Below, piece after piece: positions 50,801 through 62,005 of a stretch of 64,000 nucleotides of DNA. Each line of letters begins with the position of its first letter. The stretch's first letter is position 1. The notes beneath the pieces were generated by a model. It searched no databases, was not told the DNA's origin, and worked only from the letters and a program-made list of their open reading frames with translations. The translations under genes and the position numbers were made by a program. Source of the DNA: Pyrocephalus nanus (taxonomy: Eukaryota > Chordata > Aves > Passeriformes > Tyrannidae); NCBI GenBank assembly GCA_038380795.1, contig CM076266.1:16094145-16158144 (forward strand), in the 5' to 3' direction.

Positions 50801-53800
50801 TGTTAATAAACCAGGAAGAACCTAGACCATGGTGTCTTCTCCCTAGGCCATAAAGTGACAAAAGTGAAGTGAGAGGTAATCAGAGCTCTCTTGAGCTGTC
50901 TTGAACTTTCTCACCTGTCTAGCTTTGGTAGCATGGAGATCAGTGTCAGATGATTTGCCTTGTTCTAGTACTATGACTGCAGCACGTACCCTTTTTTTAG
51001 GAAGAATGTAGTTTTGGTTTGCCCCTATTTTTCAGAGTAGGTAAATCTCCTACCCACAAGAGGACAATACCTGTGGTCATCTAGGTTTTCTAACTCTAAA
51101 TAAAGTCTGATTTAATTAGCAATTACCCTGTTGTGATGTTTCCAAGCACTTTCTGATGCTTATGTGTTGTCTTATGCCTAGAATGGCAAAACAAAGTGAA
51201 GGAACAAATAGGCCTTTTTGGAAGACACATCAGACCAGTGACACACAGTGTTTCCTATCCAGTGAGGATAAATAACTGAAACATGTTGGGCAGTCTAAGA
51301 AAGTAAGTTCTGTTGGACCTTTGATGGTTTCTCCAGATGTGCTAGTCCCAGTGCTTTTGTTCTGTGTTGGCAGAGCTGAGTAGATCATGAAGCAAATCAA
51401 CATGTGCACCATGACAGCTCAGGGCCAAAGCTTATAAGCTTGACTTCTGTGGTGGCACTGTTGGAATTGCCATCAAGAATCAATTACTGGAGTTCCAGAA
51501 AGGCTAGAGAGGCATTTCCAGATGGCAAGAGTGGGTGGAGGAGATTTAGATGCTCAAATTTGAGAGTACAGTGGTGAATCTTGCCTGGTGTATTCAGTTC
51601 ATCCCCCCAGCACAGGTGAGACAGTAGTTGCAGCACTGTTGTCTGTGGTATCGGATATTTTTGCTCCATGCTTCTCAGTGATGACAGAATATCCGGGTGT
51701 TTTCATTCTTCTAGCCTCTCCAGTGAATAGTTGACTGAAAGCATACTTTGTATTTAAATAAAAGGAGTTGTTATGTACAGGTTTTTCCAGGACCAATCAT
51801 TTTTACTGGAAAATTTGTTTGGGTTCCTTTGATATTTTTTTCATCCTTTTTCCAGATATCTGGTATTTCAGTAATCGTGCCCAGTTGGATTAACGTCACA
51901 GCTGCTGTAGTTCTGACTAGGTTGCAATACATGCATAATCCCAGGTGTTCTTCAGCACATATTCATGTGCTGTGTTCGTTCACATGCACAGAAAGTCTGA
52001 TACTTCAGGGAAACATTTACCCTGTAATTGCTGAGTGCTTGAACAGTTGGTCAGAGCCTTTTAAAAGCATTAGGCTTTCTGACCATTCCCTATCCAGTGT
52101 GTATATACATGTTTTTGTCCAGGAAACCAGGAATAAAATTATATAGGGAAAGTAATTTCAACCAGATTCTCGTATTTCACACTTTGCCGCTACTTCAAAC
52201 AGTATTTGCTAATCACCAAACAACAGGTGTATGCACACATTTGTGAGAAAAAAAAAACATGTTCTAAGTTTTCACCTTTTTCTAACTGCACCCAAAATGC
52301 ATTCAGTTTTCAGAAGCAAGTCTATATGATAAAAAGCTTGGGAAATCACCAGTGTATATCAGCTGCCATGTGACATTCTGCTTAGACAAACAGGGTGAAT
52401 TTGGAGAAAGTTTAGAAAGGCAGTTTGTGAAGTTTTTCTTTTATGTTCAGTTCCATGCTCAATGTTCTTGTGACTGGAAATGGAACAATGGTTATGACCT
52501 GTGACAGATGAATCAATGCTTTCTTTCTACCAAGAACCAGAAAATATTTCCTCTTTCTGAAGTAAAAATTAATGGCTGTGCTGGAAAATAGATCTGTATT
52601 TTCAAAGACCCGGTAATGACATGTTGTGGGACACCAGACAGCAGGAGAAACATATTAGACATCAAACAGGTATCAATCTGAATTCAAGACTGGAGATAGC
52701 TATCCACAGACTAAGGGAGAAGAGAAATCTAGTGGGGATTTAGCAGTTCATAAGCAAGAAAAGCAGGAATAGCAGGCAACACCCTTCACACTTGGAGTCT
52801 GTCACAATTATAGAGAAGAGAAATAGCAAAATTCACAAACAACAGGAAATCATTACCACATTCTTCATGGAAACACAGAAAATCTCCCTTAAAGTGATTG
52901 CAGAGGAACAAAGATGCCTACCTGTATTTGACTGCTGCTGAAACCTTAGAACAGACAAGTTCATTCATGAAAAGATCTCAAACTGTCAACTAAAGAGTTA
53001 CAGGTGTTTTATAGGGTTGCTCTTTTAAGATGAATTCTAGAAAGACTGTGGAAGAAATAAGGACTGAGGAAGTGCAGTTACCGTAAAAGTGAAAAGATGA
53101 GTCTAAACATTTTTAAAGGAAGAATTTGAGTCGTATGAAGATGCTAAAGAAATATTTAAATCATTGTCCTAGAGACCATGTCAAACTATTACAGTGCTAC
53201 TCTGTGCTACAGTCACTCTTTTTCTCAATTATGTTGGCAAGCTGTAGATTGGGATTGCTTCTGAAGTGAGTAAGTGAGGATGCTGGTGCTGGGATAGGCA
53301 CTTACACAACTGTTTATAATATACCTTCCAAAAGACTTCAGGTATTAAAAAATATTCAGAGTATATGCAGGTGGAAAACATGTAACTGATTATACCTGGT
53401 TATTCTTCCTTTGCAAATGGAGAAAGATAAAAGGAATTCTGTTATTGTGGAAGTTAATTTCTGACTTTGTAAGTGATATAAAGGATTCATTTATGTGGAA
53501 TATCACTATTATGTCTGTGTAAAGAAGGCCTAGGAAGTTTGAATGGCATCATTATCTGCAGAGTTGAGGCCAGTTTTTTATTATGAGCATAGCGAGACCT
53601 CTGAGGAGATTATTATAGTAATTTAAAAAGTAAGAACAAGGGGAAACAAGCAGCCATAGTCAGGCTGTGGAAGAACAAAATTAATCAAATTAATAATTCA
53701 TCTTTACTGTAAATGTTTATATTTTGCACCCACCAAAGTGAAATAGTGAAATAGTCATTCCAAATTTTACAATAGTCAAGGAAGAGGAATTGATTCTTTA

Positions 53801-54489
53801 CTGTGTTTCATCTCTCAGTTTGGACATTTATGCAAAGATAAGGCACCTTGGTTTCTACTGGCAATGTTTTCTGGTCTCCTTTGGCTATAATGGCAGTGCA
53901 GGTTTAAAGGTCAGATCTGCACATCTACACTGTAGGTATCTGTGTTTAGTGGGGTGAGTCCCATCCCAAGGCAGGGGAGAACTTTTTAAAATGAATGTAC
54001 AGTCCAGTTCATTATTAGATAGGAATGACAGAATTCTGAATAATAGTGCAATAAGAAAGAGCTATTAAAAAAAAATAATTCTTCTGTTCCTAGAAAAGTA
54101 CAGATGAGTTGAATTTATATGCTATGATGGTGATGAAACTCAATCTGTCCAGCAGTAACTGAATAACACTTTGTATATGATCTAATAATGCCAGATGTTT
54201 TAAATTAGTGGATCTAACTGACTTGAAACCAAGGATTCTGATGGAGATCTTTGGAGTATTAAGGATGGATTCCTTTCATCTAACTTTGACCACTTTAAGG
54301 TATTGAGTTTAAAGTAGTCTAAACTAATACACCTTCTGTAGTCAATGGAGAGACACTTGCAGACTTGTGCTAGCTGAAAATAGATGCCCAAGATATCTGC
54401 AAGGAATAGACTCATGAAAGTGCTTAATTTTCTCCACTGAGTATAGAAAGAACCTAGGTGACTAGCTCAGACTAAACAGCTAGCATTCA

Positions 54490-54640
54490 GACAGCTGAAT
54501 TTAAATTAATATCCTCCTGAATGTTGATTTTCAACAAACTTGTGGTACAGGGGAAGTTGCAGTGCTGGAAGAATAGTAATGTGCCAATATTTAAAAATCC
54601 TAGATAAGATTATAGTCCTTTAAACTGGACATTATGTTAA
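54490..54640 (+). mobile_element. Possible ancient CR1 fragment, sense
   Basis: GTGCCAATATTTAAAAATCC followed by an ATTATAGTCC..AACTGGACATT-like stretch resembles the CR1 RT-frame segment before the catalytic region. Short and diverged; it lies next to an antisense copy. Could be chance similarity. Confidence 0.4.
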
Positions 54641-54649
54641 ATAATCATA

Positions 54650-55440
54650 GGTACATACCTTATAATACTAGAAGGATCATTTTAATGTCCTGGTCTGACT
54701 AGCCTTGCTCATGCAAACCAGAGACATTGCTTCATTTTTTTTCTGTTTGGAATAGAGTATATCTTTTAGAAAAACACTGACTCTTTACTTAAAAAATTCC
54801 AGCCATGGAAAATCCACCAGAGCCATCATAACTTGTTCCAGTAGTTAAATACCTTCCCCATAAAAACATTTGCACCTTATTTGTAGCCTAAGGTTTGTCT
54901 AGCTTTATCTTATGCAATTGCATGCATGTTACTGTTGCTTGGTAAACTGAAAAGCCCTACATAACTTCTGTTTTCATATAAATTTTTATTAAAAAGGATT
55001 GAATTTCATGTCTCATTGTCATATTTTTAATTAGCTAAGCAAGTGTAATCAATGATGAAATTTCTATATTTTTTATTTTTTTAATTTTTTTTTGTGTTTT
55101 GTATTTTTTAATTGTGTTTGTGTGTCAGTTCTGATTTTTTTATTTTTTGAACTTTCTTTTTGGACTGAATTGTAAATACTTCAGAGCAGAACTCAGTATT
55201 CCAGTAATATCTGTATGAATACTTAAAACAGATAAAATAACTTCCCTGTTTCTATGTAAGCTCTGTTTGAACATCAGAGATTTTCATTATTCTGTTTGGC
55301 CACGGTATTGCCCTCAGAGTTCCTCTTTGGCCAATTTTCTACTTTGATTTCCATGTCTTTTTGGAAACTATTCCCCAGGTTAAACCTTCACATGCTATAA
55401 TGTTGGCCTTCGTGAACAGGAGTAAAGATCACCAGTGAAT
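54650..55440 (-). mobile_element. Ancient CR1 LINE 3' region, antisense
   Basis: The + strand carries the inverted 3' end of old CR1 in order: AGGATCATTTTAATGTCCTG, GTCTGACTAGCC, GAGTATATCTTTTAGAAAAA, AAAATCCACCAGAGCC, ATAACTTGTTCCAGTAGTTA, TTTGCACCTTATTTGTAGCC and GTTTGTCTAGCTTTATC. The first 300 bases match well. The part after about 55000 includes a T-rich expansion and is less certain. Confidence 0.8.
55061..55163. repeat. T-rich low-complexity tract
   Basis: About 100 bases consisting mainly of T runs with occasional A or G (TTTTTAATTTTT, TTTGTGTTTTG). Confidence 0.8.
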
Positions 55441-56221
55441 TTAGACCTTGTGATATAAGCTGATTTTTTTTCCAGGAGATTATCTCAGATTTTAATTGTT
55501 GTCAGTACACTTTATAAATGTCCGATGACTTAGCTCTCATTTTTGTGAGAATAATTTGCAATTTAAAAGCCGCTACAGAATTTATTCAAGCATTTTATTG
55601 TTTTAGAGAGGAAAATTTTAAGAGACCAACATACTGACTCTTTTTGTCATGCCTTTAAAACAAAATATTGCCTTTCCATAGTAGAGCATTTCAACCTTGG
55701 CAGAAATAAGATTCATTAGAAAACTGAAGGAGTTCACTGGCTGAGAAAGTGGTAAATACTTTTGAATTATGTAGACACAAGTGGATTAAGTCCTGTGAAA
55801 AGAATACAAGTGGCTTTGATTATAAAGTGTGAAGCTAAAAAATACCTTTTCTGCCTGCCAATGAAATTCTACCTTTGCAAGTACACAATCAGATGATACA
55901 TAAATATTATTAAAGATTTAGGGAGATCTTTGCAGTGAGGTGGTTTTCAGTATCTCATGTGAGGATCTCTTGATGTTTTCACTTAAACCTTCTGCTTGAA
56001 TTCCAAACTAATTAACTAAGAAATATTAAAAGTATTATTTTTTCTATTTAGGGTTTGTGTACTGTGATGATGCTTAAAGGCATTGATCACAGATAAGTAG
56101 TTCACTTAACTGGGGAGTGATAGTACCTGCATAAGAAGATGACCCCAAAAAACTTTCAGTTTAAAAGTAACACACAACGGGGTGGAGGTGAACAGACACA
56201 TAGGAATGGAATGGTAGGGGG

Positions 56222-56237
56222 AAAAAAAAAAAAAAAA
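56222..56237. repeat. A16 homopolymer next to CR1 3' end
   Basis: Uninterrupted A run 14 bases from the CR1 3' boundary. CR1 copies do not end in poly-A, so this is probably an independent simple repeat. Confidence 0.8.
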
Positions 56238-56251
56238 GAAGTAAAAATATT

Positions 56252-57262
56252 TCACAGATTCACAGACTCAACCAGGTTGGAAAAGACCTCTGAGATCATT
56301 AAGTCCAAACCATGACCCAGCACCACCCTGCTAACTAAACAATGGCACTCAGTGCCACATCCAGTCTCTTCTTAAACACCTCCAGGGACAGTGACTCCAC
56401 CAGCTCCCTGGGCAGCCCATTCCAATGTCTGATCACTCTCTCTAAAGAATTGCTTTCTAATGTCTAATATAAACCTCCCCTGGCACAGCTTAAGACCATG
56501 CCCTCTTGTCCTACTGCTGATAGCCTGGGAGAAGAGACCGACCCCCACCTGGCTACAACCTCCTCTCAGGTAGTTGTAAAGAGCAATGAGGTCACTCCTG
56601 AGCCTCCTCTTCTCCAGGCTAAACAACCCCAGCTCCCTCAGCTGCTCCTCAAAGGACTTGTGCTCCAGTCCATTCATCACCTCATTGTCCTTCTTTGGAC
56701 ACTCTCAAGCACCTCAGTGTCCTTCCTGAACTGAGGGGCCCAGAACTGAACACAATACTCAAGGTGTGGCCTCACCAGTGCTGAGTACAGGGGAAGGATC
56801 ACTGCCCTGCTCCTGCTGCCACGCTGTTCCTGATCCAGGCCAGAATGCCATTGGCCTTCTTGGCCACCTGGGCACACTGCTGGCTCATGTTCAGTTCCTG
56901 TTGATTAGAACACCCGGCTCCCTCTTTGCCTGGTCGCTCTCCACCCACTCTGTCCCCATCCTGCAGCGCTGCAGGGGGTTGTTGTGTCCAAAGAGCAGGA
57001 CCCAGAACTTGGTCTTGTTAGACATCATACCATTGGATTCAGCCTATTTATCCAGCCTATCCAGGTCCTTCTGCAGAGCCCTCCTGCCTTCTAGCAGATT
57101 GACACTTCACCCCAACTTGGTGTCATGTGCAAATTTGCTGATGGTGGACTCAATCCCCTCATCCAGATCATCAGTAAAGATGTTAAACAGAACTGGGCCC
57201 AACACTGATCCCTGGGGGACACCACTGGTGACCGGTCACCAGCTGGGTGCAGCACCAGGCAG
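56252..57262 (-). mobile_element. CR1 LINE, antisense, about 1 kb, 3' end intact
   Basis: The 3' end lies at the low coordinate with TCACAGATTCACAGA, the inverse of the CR1 terminal repeat, followed by GGTTGGAAAAGACCTCTGAG. On the - strand the element reads [20 protein letters not shown] and, further 5', [20 protein letters not shown] and an RT segment of the type [19 protein letters not shown]. The FADDT box has become FAHDT. It is truncated 5' near 57262 and coding-dead. It is one of the better preserved repeats here. Confidence 0.96.
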
Positions 57263-58130
57263 GTATGATTATATGTGATAGGTCAAGCGAACCACAATAC
57301 AATTACTGCTGATAACTCAGTTATCTAAAGTAAAACATAAATATCAAATACTGCCTATAAGCTTTTTGTAAAAACCTAGAACCACTGGATAGTAGCCAGT
57401 CACCCAGACTTAAAGCACTTAAAACATATGGGAACCATAACTGGTGCTATTGACAGATTTTTGCATGTGTGTGTCTGCACTGAAGGCTATGTGAAGTCAA
57501 AGTAAATTAGTCTCTGTTGAGCTTTGCATTGTTCTGAGCTGCTTTTATTTTCCAAACAGATTTATTTAAAGATGTTATTTTGTGTGGCAGGATGAACAAG
57601 TACATTTTCTCCTCTTCTTATTCCATTGTACATGCAGAACTGATTATTTTTGGGCTAGAGGATCTGTTAACGTAATGATTAAAGTACATACCTGAAATGC
57701 ACAAGATCAGACTTTCCATTTATGTTCTGATATTTTTTAATATTGAAAGCACCTAACAACCTACTCATGCATAGAACTGATCTTTAGCCTTACTCTGTGG
57801 TCTGGTTTATGGTATTATTTGCCCAACATAGAAGAGCTTTGTTTTCTTAATATTACAAAACATTAATAGATGCCTTCTAGAATATCAGTTGTTCTAGCTT
57901 GTAAGAACATCACCACAGGTGCTGAAAACTGATTTTCAACTGCTTGGTACAATAAGGTGGGAAAAGCAGAGACTCATATTCCTAAGAAGGGGATTTGATT
58001 TGTATAATAATGGATTTTAATATTTTTTTAATTAATCCATCACATTTGTTCCTGTCTTTTCATGAGGTTACAGCCTAAAGAGATGCCTCAGGGGGAAGGT
58101 GGGGAGATGGTGGGTGTCTTCCGTATGGGA

Positions 58131-58159
58131 TTGTTGGTTGGTTGGTTTTGTTGTTTTGG
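58131..58159. repeat. Short (TTGG)n/(TTG)n repeat
   Basis: TTGTTGGTTGGTTGG followed by TTTTGTTGTTTTGG. Confidence 0.75.
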
Positions 58160-60790
58160 CAAAGAGGGCATAACAGCTGTAGTGCAGTTTCGGAATTCTG
58201 TGTTGAATTAATAGGAGATATTTGCGCTTTTTGAGTTCAGTTCTTAGTGGAAAAAAGGTTAGGCTCATCCATTCCCTTGTAAGAATCCAAGATATAAAAC
58301 CAGCTTGTTGAACCATGATTTCTGAAAGTGATGTGAAACATAGTTTTCACATTTGGAAGTTTCTTTATACTTCTTTATAATGATTGTATTAAAAAATACA
58401 TTTTCTGTAATTTATTGTGCAAAGCTTCCAGAGAATTGGTCATTGTTTGCTAAAGTCATAAATCCCTACAAGAAGTTTTGGCTAACCATTTTATGTGCAA
58501 GGATTTTCATAAGGCCATCTTTGTGAAATAAATAAATGTGAATTACAAAATATGGAAGACAAGTACTAGTAATTTCTACTGAAAACATTCTAAATCCAAC
58601 CTTTTATCACATACTTTACATATCCGGAGTACAGAAAATGAAATGCAAAAAAACTGGCACGTGCTTCTTTAGGAGTACTTGGCAATGGGGTCGGTTGATT
58701 TCTTGTGGGGGCCTTTGGTGAGAACACTGTATAAAGAATAAGGAGTTTTACATTATTAAACAAATTTTAAGATAATATCTTTGTAAAGCAATCCAAAGTA
58801 TTAAGTGTAATATATATGCAATAGTATTATCAGGGTATAGTAGTATGTATTTGAAATTTACGTATTTATATGGTTATTTTAATTTTAGAAGAAGCCCCTT
58901 TTTAACTGCGGTGGTTCATTCTATTCAGGCTCCACAGTTCAGGCTGGAGATATGACATGTTTGGCACATACTCCAAGCTGATGTCTGTTGCTTTATATAA
59001 ATTAGTTGTTACAGTTCTTGGATATCAAGAAAGGGGGCACTAGATTCCAAAATTTCTGCACATGTGTTGTCTACAGAAAGAATGACAAATCCCTTCACCC
59101 ATAAATGTATTGATCACATCACACTTAAATTTTAGATATAAGAGATTCCATACACAAAGTCCAATACTAGCATATTTTGTCTTCTTTCAAAATAATTAAT
59201 GAAAATTGACAGTGTTATACCACTGCCATTTCTATTGTGCTAGCAACTGCCAGGTGTGAACATTTTTCTTAAGGTTTCAGCTCCAGGAAACAGGAACCAG
59301 TAACCCTTTCCCTTCATAATAAAAAATTTCACCATTCATAAAGTAAAGGCGCTTACATGTAAAACATTTTGCTTTTGCACCATTGATAAAGGTAATGAAG
59401 TATGGCTTCAGTATAGGTTAAGCCTCAGATTTTAGATTTTTTTTTCCAAAATTTCACATTACTAAAGTCTATCATACGTAGCAACCGTACTGTTAAAATC
59501 TGTTTGATCATGGATGGGAAAAAACAGCAGCCTAAGAGAGTTCAGCTTATCTGTGCAAACTGTGCTTCAGGAGATCTCTAATTTCGTAACATTTGGATAA
59601 CAAACCTAGAGGCTGGCATAAAGCTCCTCTTGGCACATTTTAAACATCTTTTAGACTTATAAAAAGAAGCTTGTCCCACCAAGCTGTAGGTTTGTTGGAG
59701 CTCTTTAACAGTAGCTGTGCCCTGCAGCTCTTTTAGTGATAAATGAGCCATTTCAAATAAGTGCAATTGCAGCCAACTGTGCAGAAGGAATCATTAAAAA
59801 AAATTTAAATAGACATTTTTGAAGCTTAAAAATGCACAAACAAAGTATGTTAAATCCAAATATATGCTGCTCCTTTTAATGGAAAAGATTGCTACTGGCT
59901 AAGTCTGCCAGCTTCAATAGGTGTGCCAAAAAGCCAAGGAATCTGGCAGAGTCCACAGATAGCAGTTCCATCTTTCATCTATATTTCTTTTCTGTATTTA
60001 TCTTGCTTTAGAAAATGCAGAGAATGTCTTTTCCTTCCGACTTGGCACTATTTCCAAACCACAGAAATACACAGAGCAGCTTCTTGCAATTGTTTAGTTC
60101 CCTGCACCAGACTTATCCTTGTGACTGCGTGAATCATTTCTTTCTAATTTGGCAATAATCAGAAAGAAGAATATTAAAATATTTTTATGTTTATGGAATA
60201 ATGTCTTAGCTAAACTGTCAGATATAAAATTAGTTTACTTAACTGAGAGATACAGGGCTTAATGTGTAAGGACAGAATGCCAGGTAATTATTTTTGACAT
60301 TCAGCTGATCAAAAATAGTTTCCTTGTATGTAAGGAGCTATTCAAATAAGCTGAACATAAGAAATACCGAGAACAAAGTTCTTCCTGTAAAATCAATCAC
60401 TCTGTTCAGTTTGGCTTCAAGCCCTAGTCATTGTAATCTCTTTTATGTTGCCATTTCAAAGAGCGCTCTGTGGTATCTTTTAAGTAACATGGCACATCTT
60501 ACTGATGCTGCTTTCAAGGTGAAGATGCTGAGGGAAAGCCCATTTGCAATGTGGGGATAATGAGATGGGCTCTAGTGTTAATGTTCCTGGTCAGTGTTCT
60601 GTGCTTTGGCACCAATTCTAAAGAGCTGACGAGGCTGCCAGGCAGCAGGAGGCTGATGAAAATTCTGTCCTGACTTGAGTGAGGGTAGGGAAAGGTTATG
60701 AATTGCTGATGCAATTATGCTTATTTAACAATCAATTGTATGTAAAAGCTAAAATATATCTTCTCCCAGACTATGAGTGAAAGTCCATAC

Positions 60791-60829
60791 AATTTTATTT
60801 TATTGAAAATTTTATTTTATTTAATTTTG
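60791..60829. repeat. TTTTA-type simple repeat
   Basis: Units of TTTTA interrupted once by TTGAAAA over about 40 bases. Confidence 0.75.
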
Positions 60830-61854
60830 CACTTATCAACAAGAATGATTGTTGACTGTATTTATCAACTGCTAATCAGTGCAGAATTTCTTGCCATGGT
60901 TTATGATAGTTTTTGGTCTCTAGAAGCTTTGAAGAAAAAATTGTAGTGTTAAAGTAAGAGAATATTAGACAGTAACACTATTTAATTACCAAAGGAGTCT
61001 AATACACTGCAAGTTATATGTTATCTTTGAATTTACAGAAACTGTAAAACTAGATGGAAGGTGCCTTTAGGTTGATTTTAGTTTATTCATTGCATTTGTA
61101 TTGAAAGTATAGATAAAAATAAAAAAAAAAAATATCTCCATGACATAGGATTGAGAAACCGGGAACTCATAAAGGTGCTACTATACCACCATACAAGTAT
61201 GGCAGTTCCTAACACTGGACTTGGGCTAAGATAATTTAGGGCCCTGTGGCAACACTGAAAAGTTAAAAATATCCAGAAAGTCCTTAGAACACCTGTCATC
61301 AATATTGCTCCTCCAGGCATCCTGTCTTTCACCAGTTCTTGCCTACTGTCTACCCTGAGCACAGGTATGTGGGACGAATTCAGGCTTATTTGCTCTTTTT
61401 ATCTCTTATATTGGATCTGTGCAATCTGCACAAATCCAACAGCCATTAGACTGGATTAGCTCCCTCTCAGAATTCCAGAGAGACACAATTGCTGAAATCC
61501 AGGCGCATTATAGGTCAATGGAGTGTACATATGTCTAAAAGAGGTCTGTCATACTTTTGGACTGGATTTGCTATAAATTGATTGCATAAATAATATTTTA
61601 TTAGTCTTTTGCTTCTCAAAGCATTTTGTCTTTTTATCTTTGTTGATTGTTCTATTTGTGTGCAATAATCCTGTTGCTGTTTGGAAGGATGGCATTGATG
61701 TGGCTTAGATTTTAAGAGAACATTCAACAGCCCTCTTCACCAAAAACTCTCAAAGAAGTTCAAATGCTATGTGATGAGAAAGCAAAGTTCTAGAGAGGAT
61801 AAATAATGGGTTAAAAATGAGGAATCAAAGTGTAGGAAATAGGATGATGTTTTG

Positions 61855-62005
61855 GAGCCACAGGAGCCATTCAGTGATTCATAAATGATGATGGGAAAGG
61901 GTGGTAAGTGGTAAGGTGGCAAACTTTGCTGACAATACAGTTCTTCATGGTAGTAGAGACAGAGACAATTGCAAACTGCAGTTCACAGTGCTGAGCTATG
62001 GAGGT
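61855..62005 (+). mobile_element. Possible ancient CR1 fragment, sense (RT FADDT region)
   Basis: AAGGTGGCAAACTTTGCTGA followed by CAATACAG reads VANFADNT, as expected around the CR1 reverse-transcriptase FADDT box, with GACAATTGCAAACTGCAG shortly after, like the 'DC..LQ' section. Short, decayed, borders uncertain. Confidence 0.5.

Larger units (their letters stand above)
48954..56251 (+). other. Downstream ODAD2 intron, first part
   Basis: The intron starts at GTGAGA. I searched it for the expected terminal coding sequence (LLLDMVGSP and ISNIRRLA-like) and found none. It contains CR1 fragments at about 50665-50800, 54490-54640 and 54650-55440, a T-rich tract at 55061-55163 and an A16 run at 56222-56237. 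A 132-codon open stretch at 51748-52146 has no support. Confidence 0.6.
57263..61854 (+). other. Downstream ODAD2 intron, no gene seen
   Basis: AT-rich DNA with a short TTGG/TTG repeat (58131-58159) and a TTTTA repeat (60791-60829). No exon with protein resemblance and no confident transposon. Confidence 0.6.

Noticed and set aside
51748..52146. 132-codon open frame on the + strand in the last intron
   Set aside because: Hydrophobic, compositionally random peptide with no recognisable domain; not the missing ODAD2 terminal exon.
56766..57278. 170-codon open frame on the + strand, the longest in the window
   Set aside because: It is the antisense of a CR1 element; the - strand carries the real (decayed) LINE frame.
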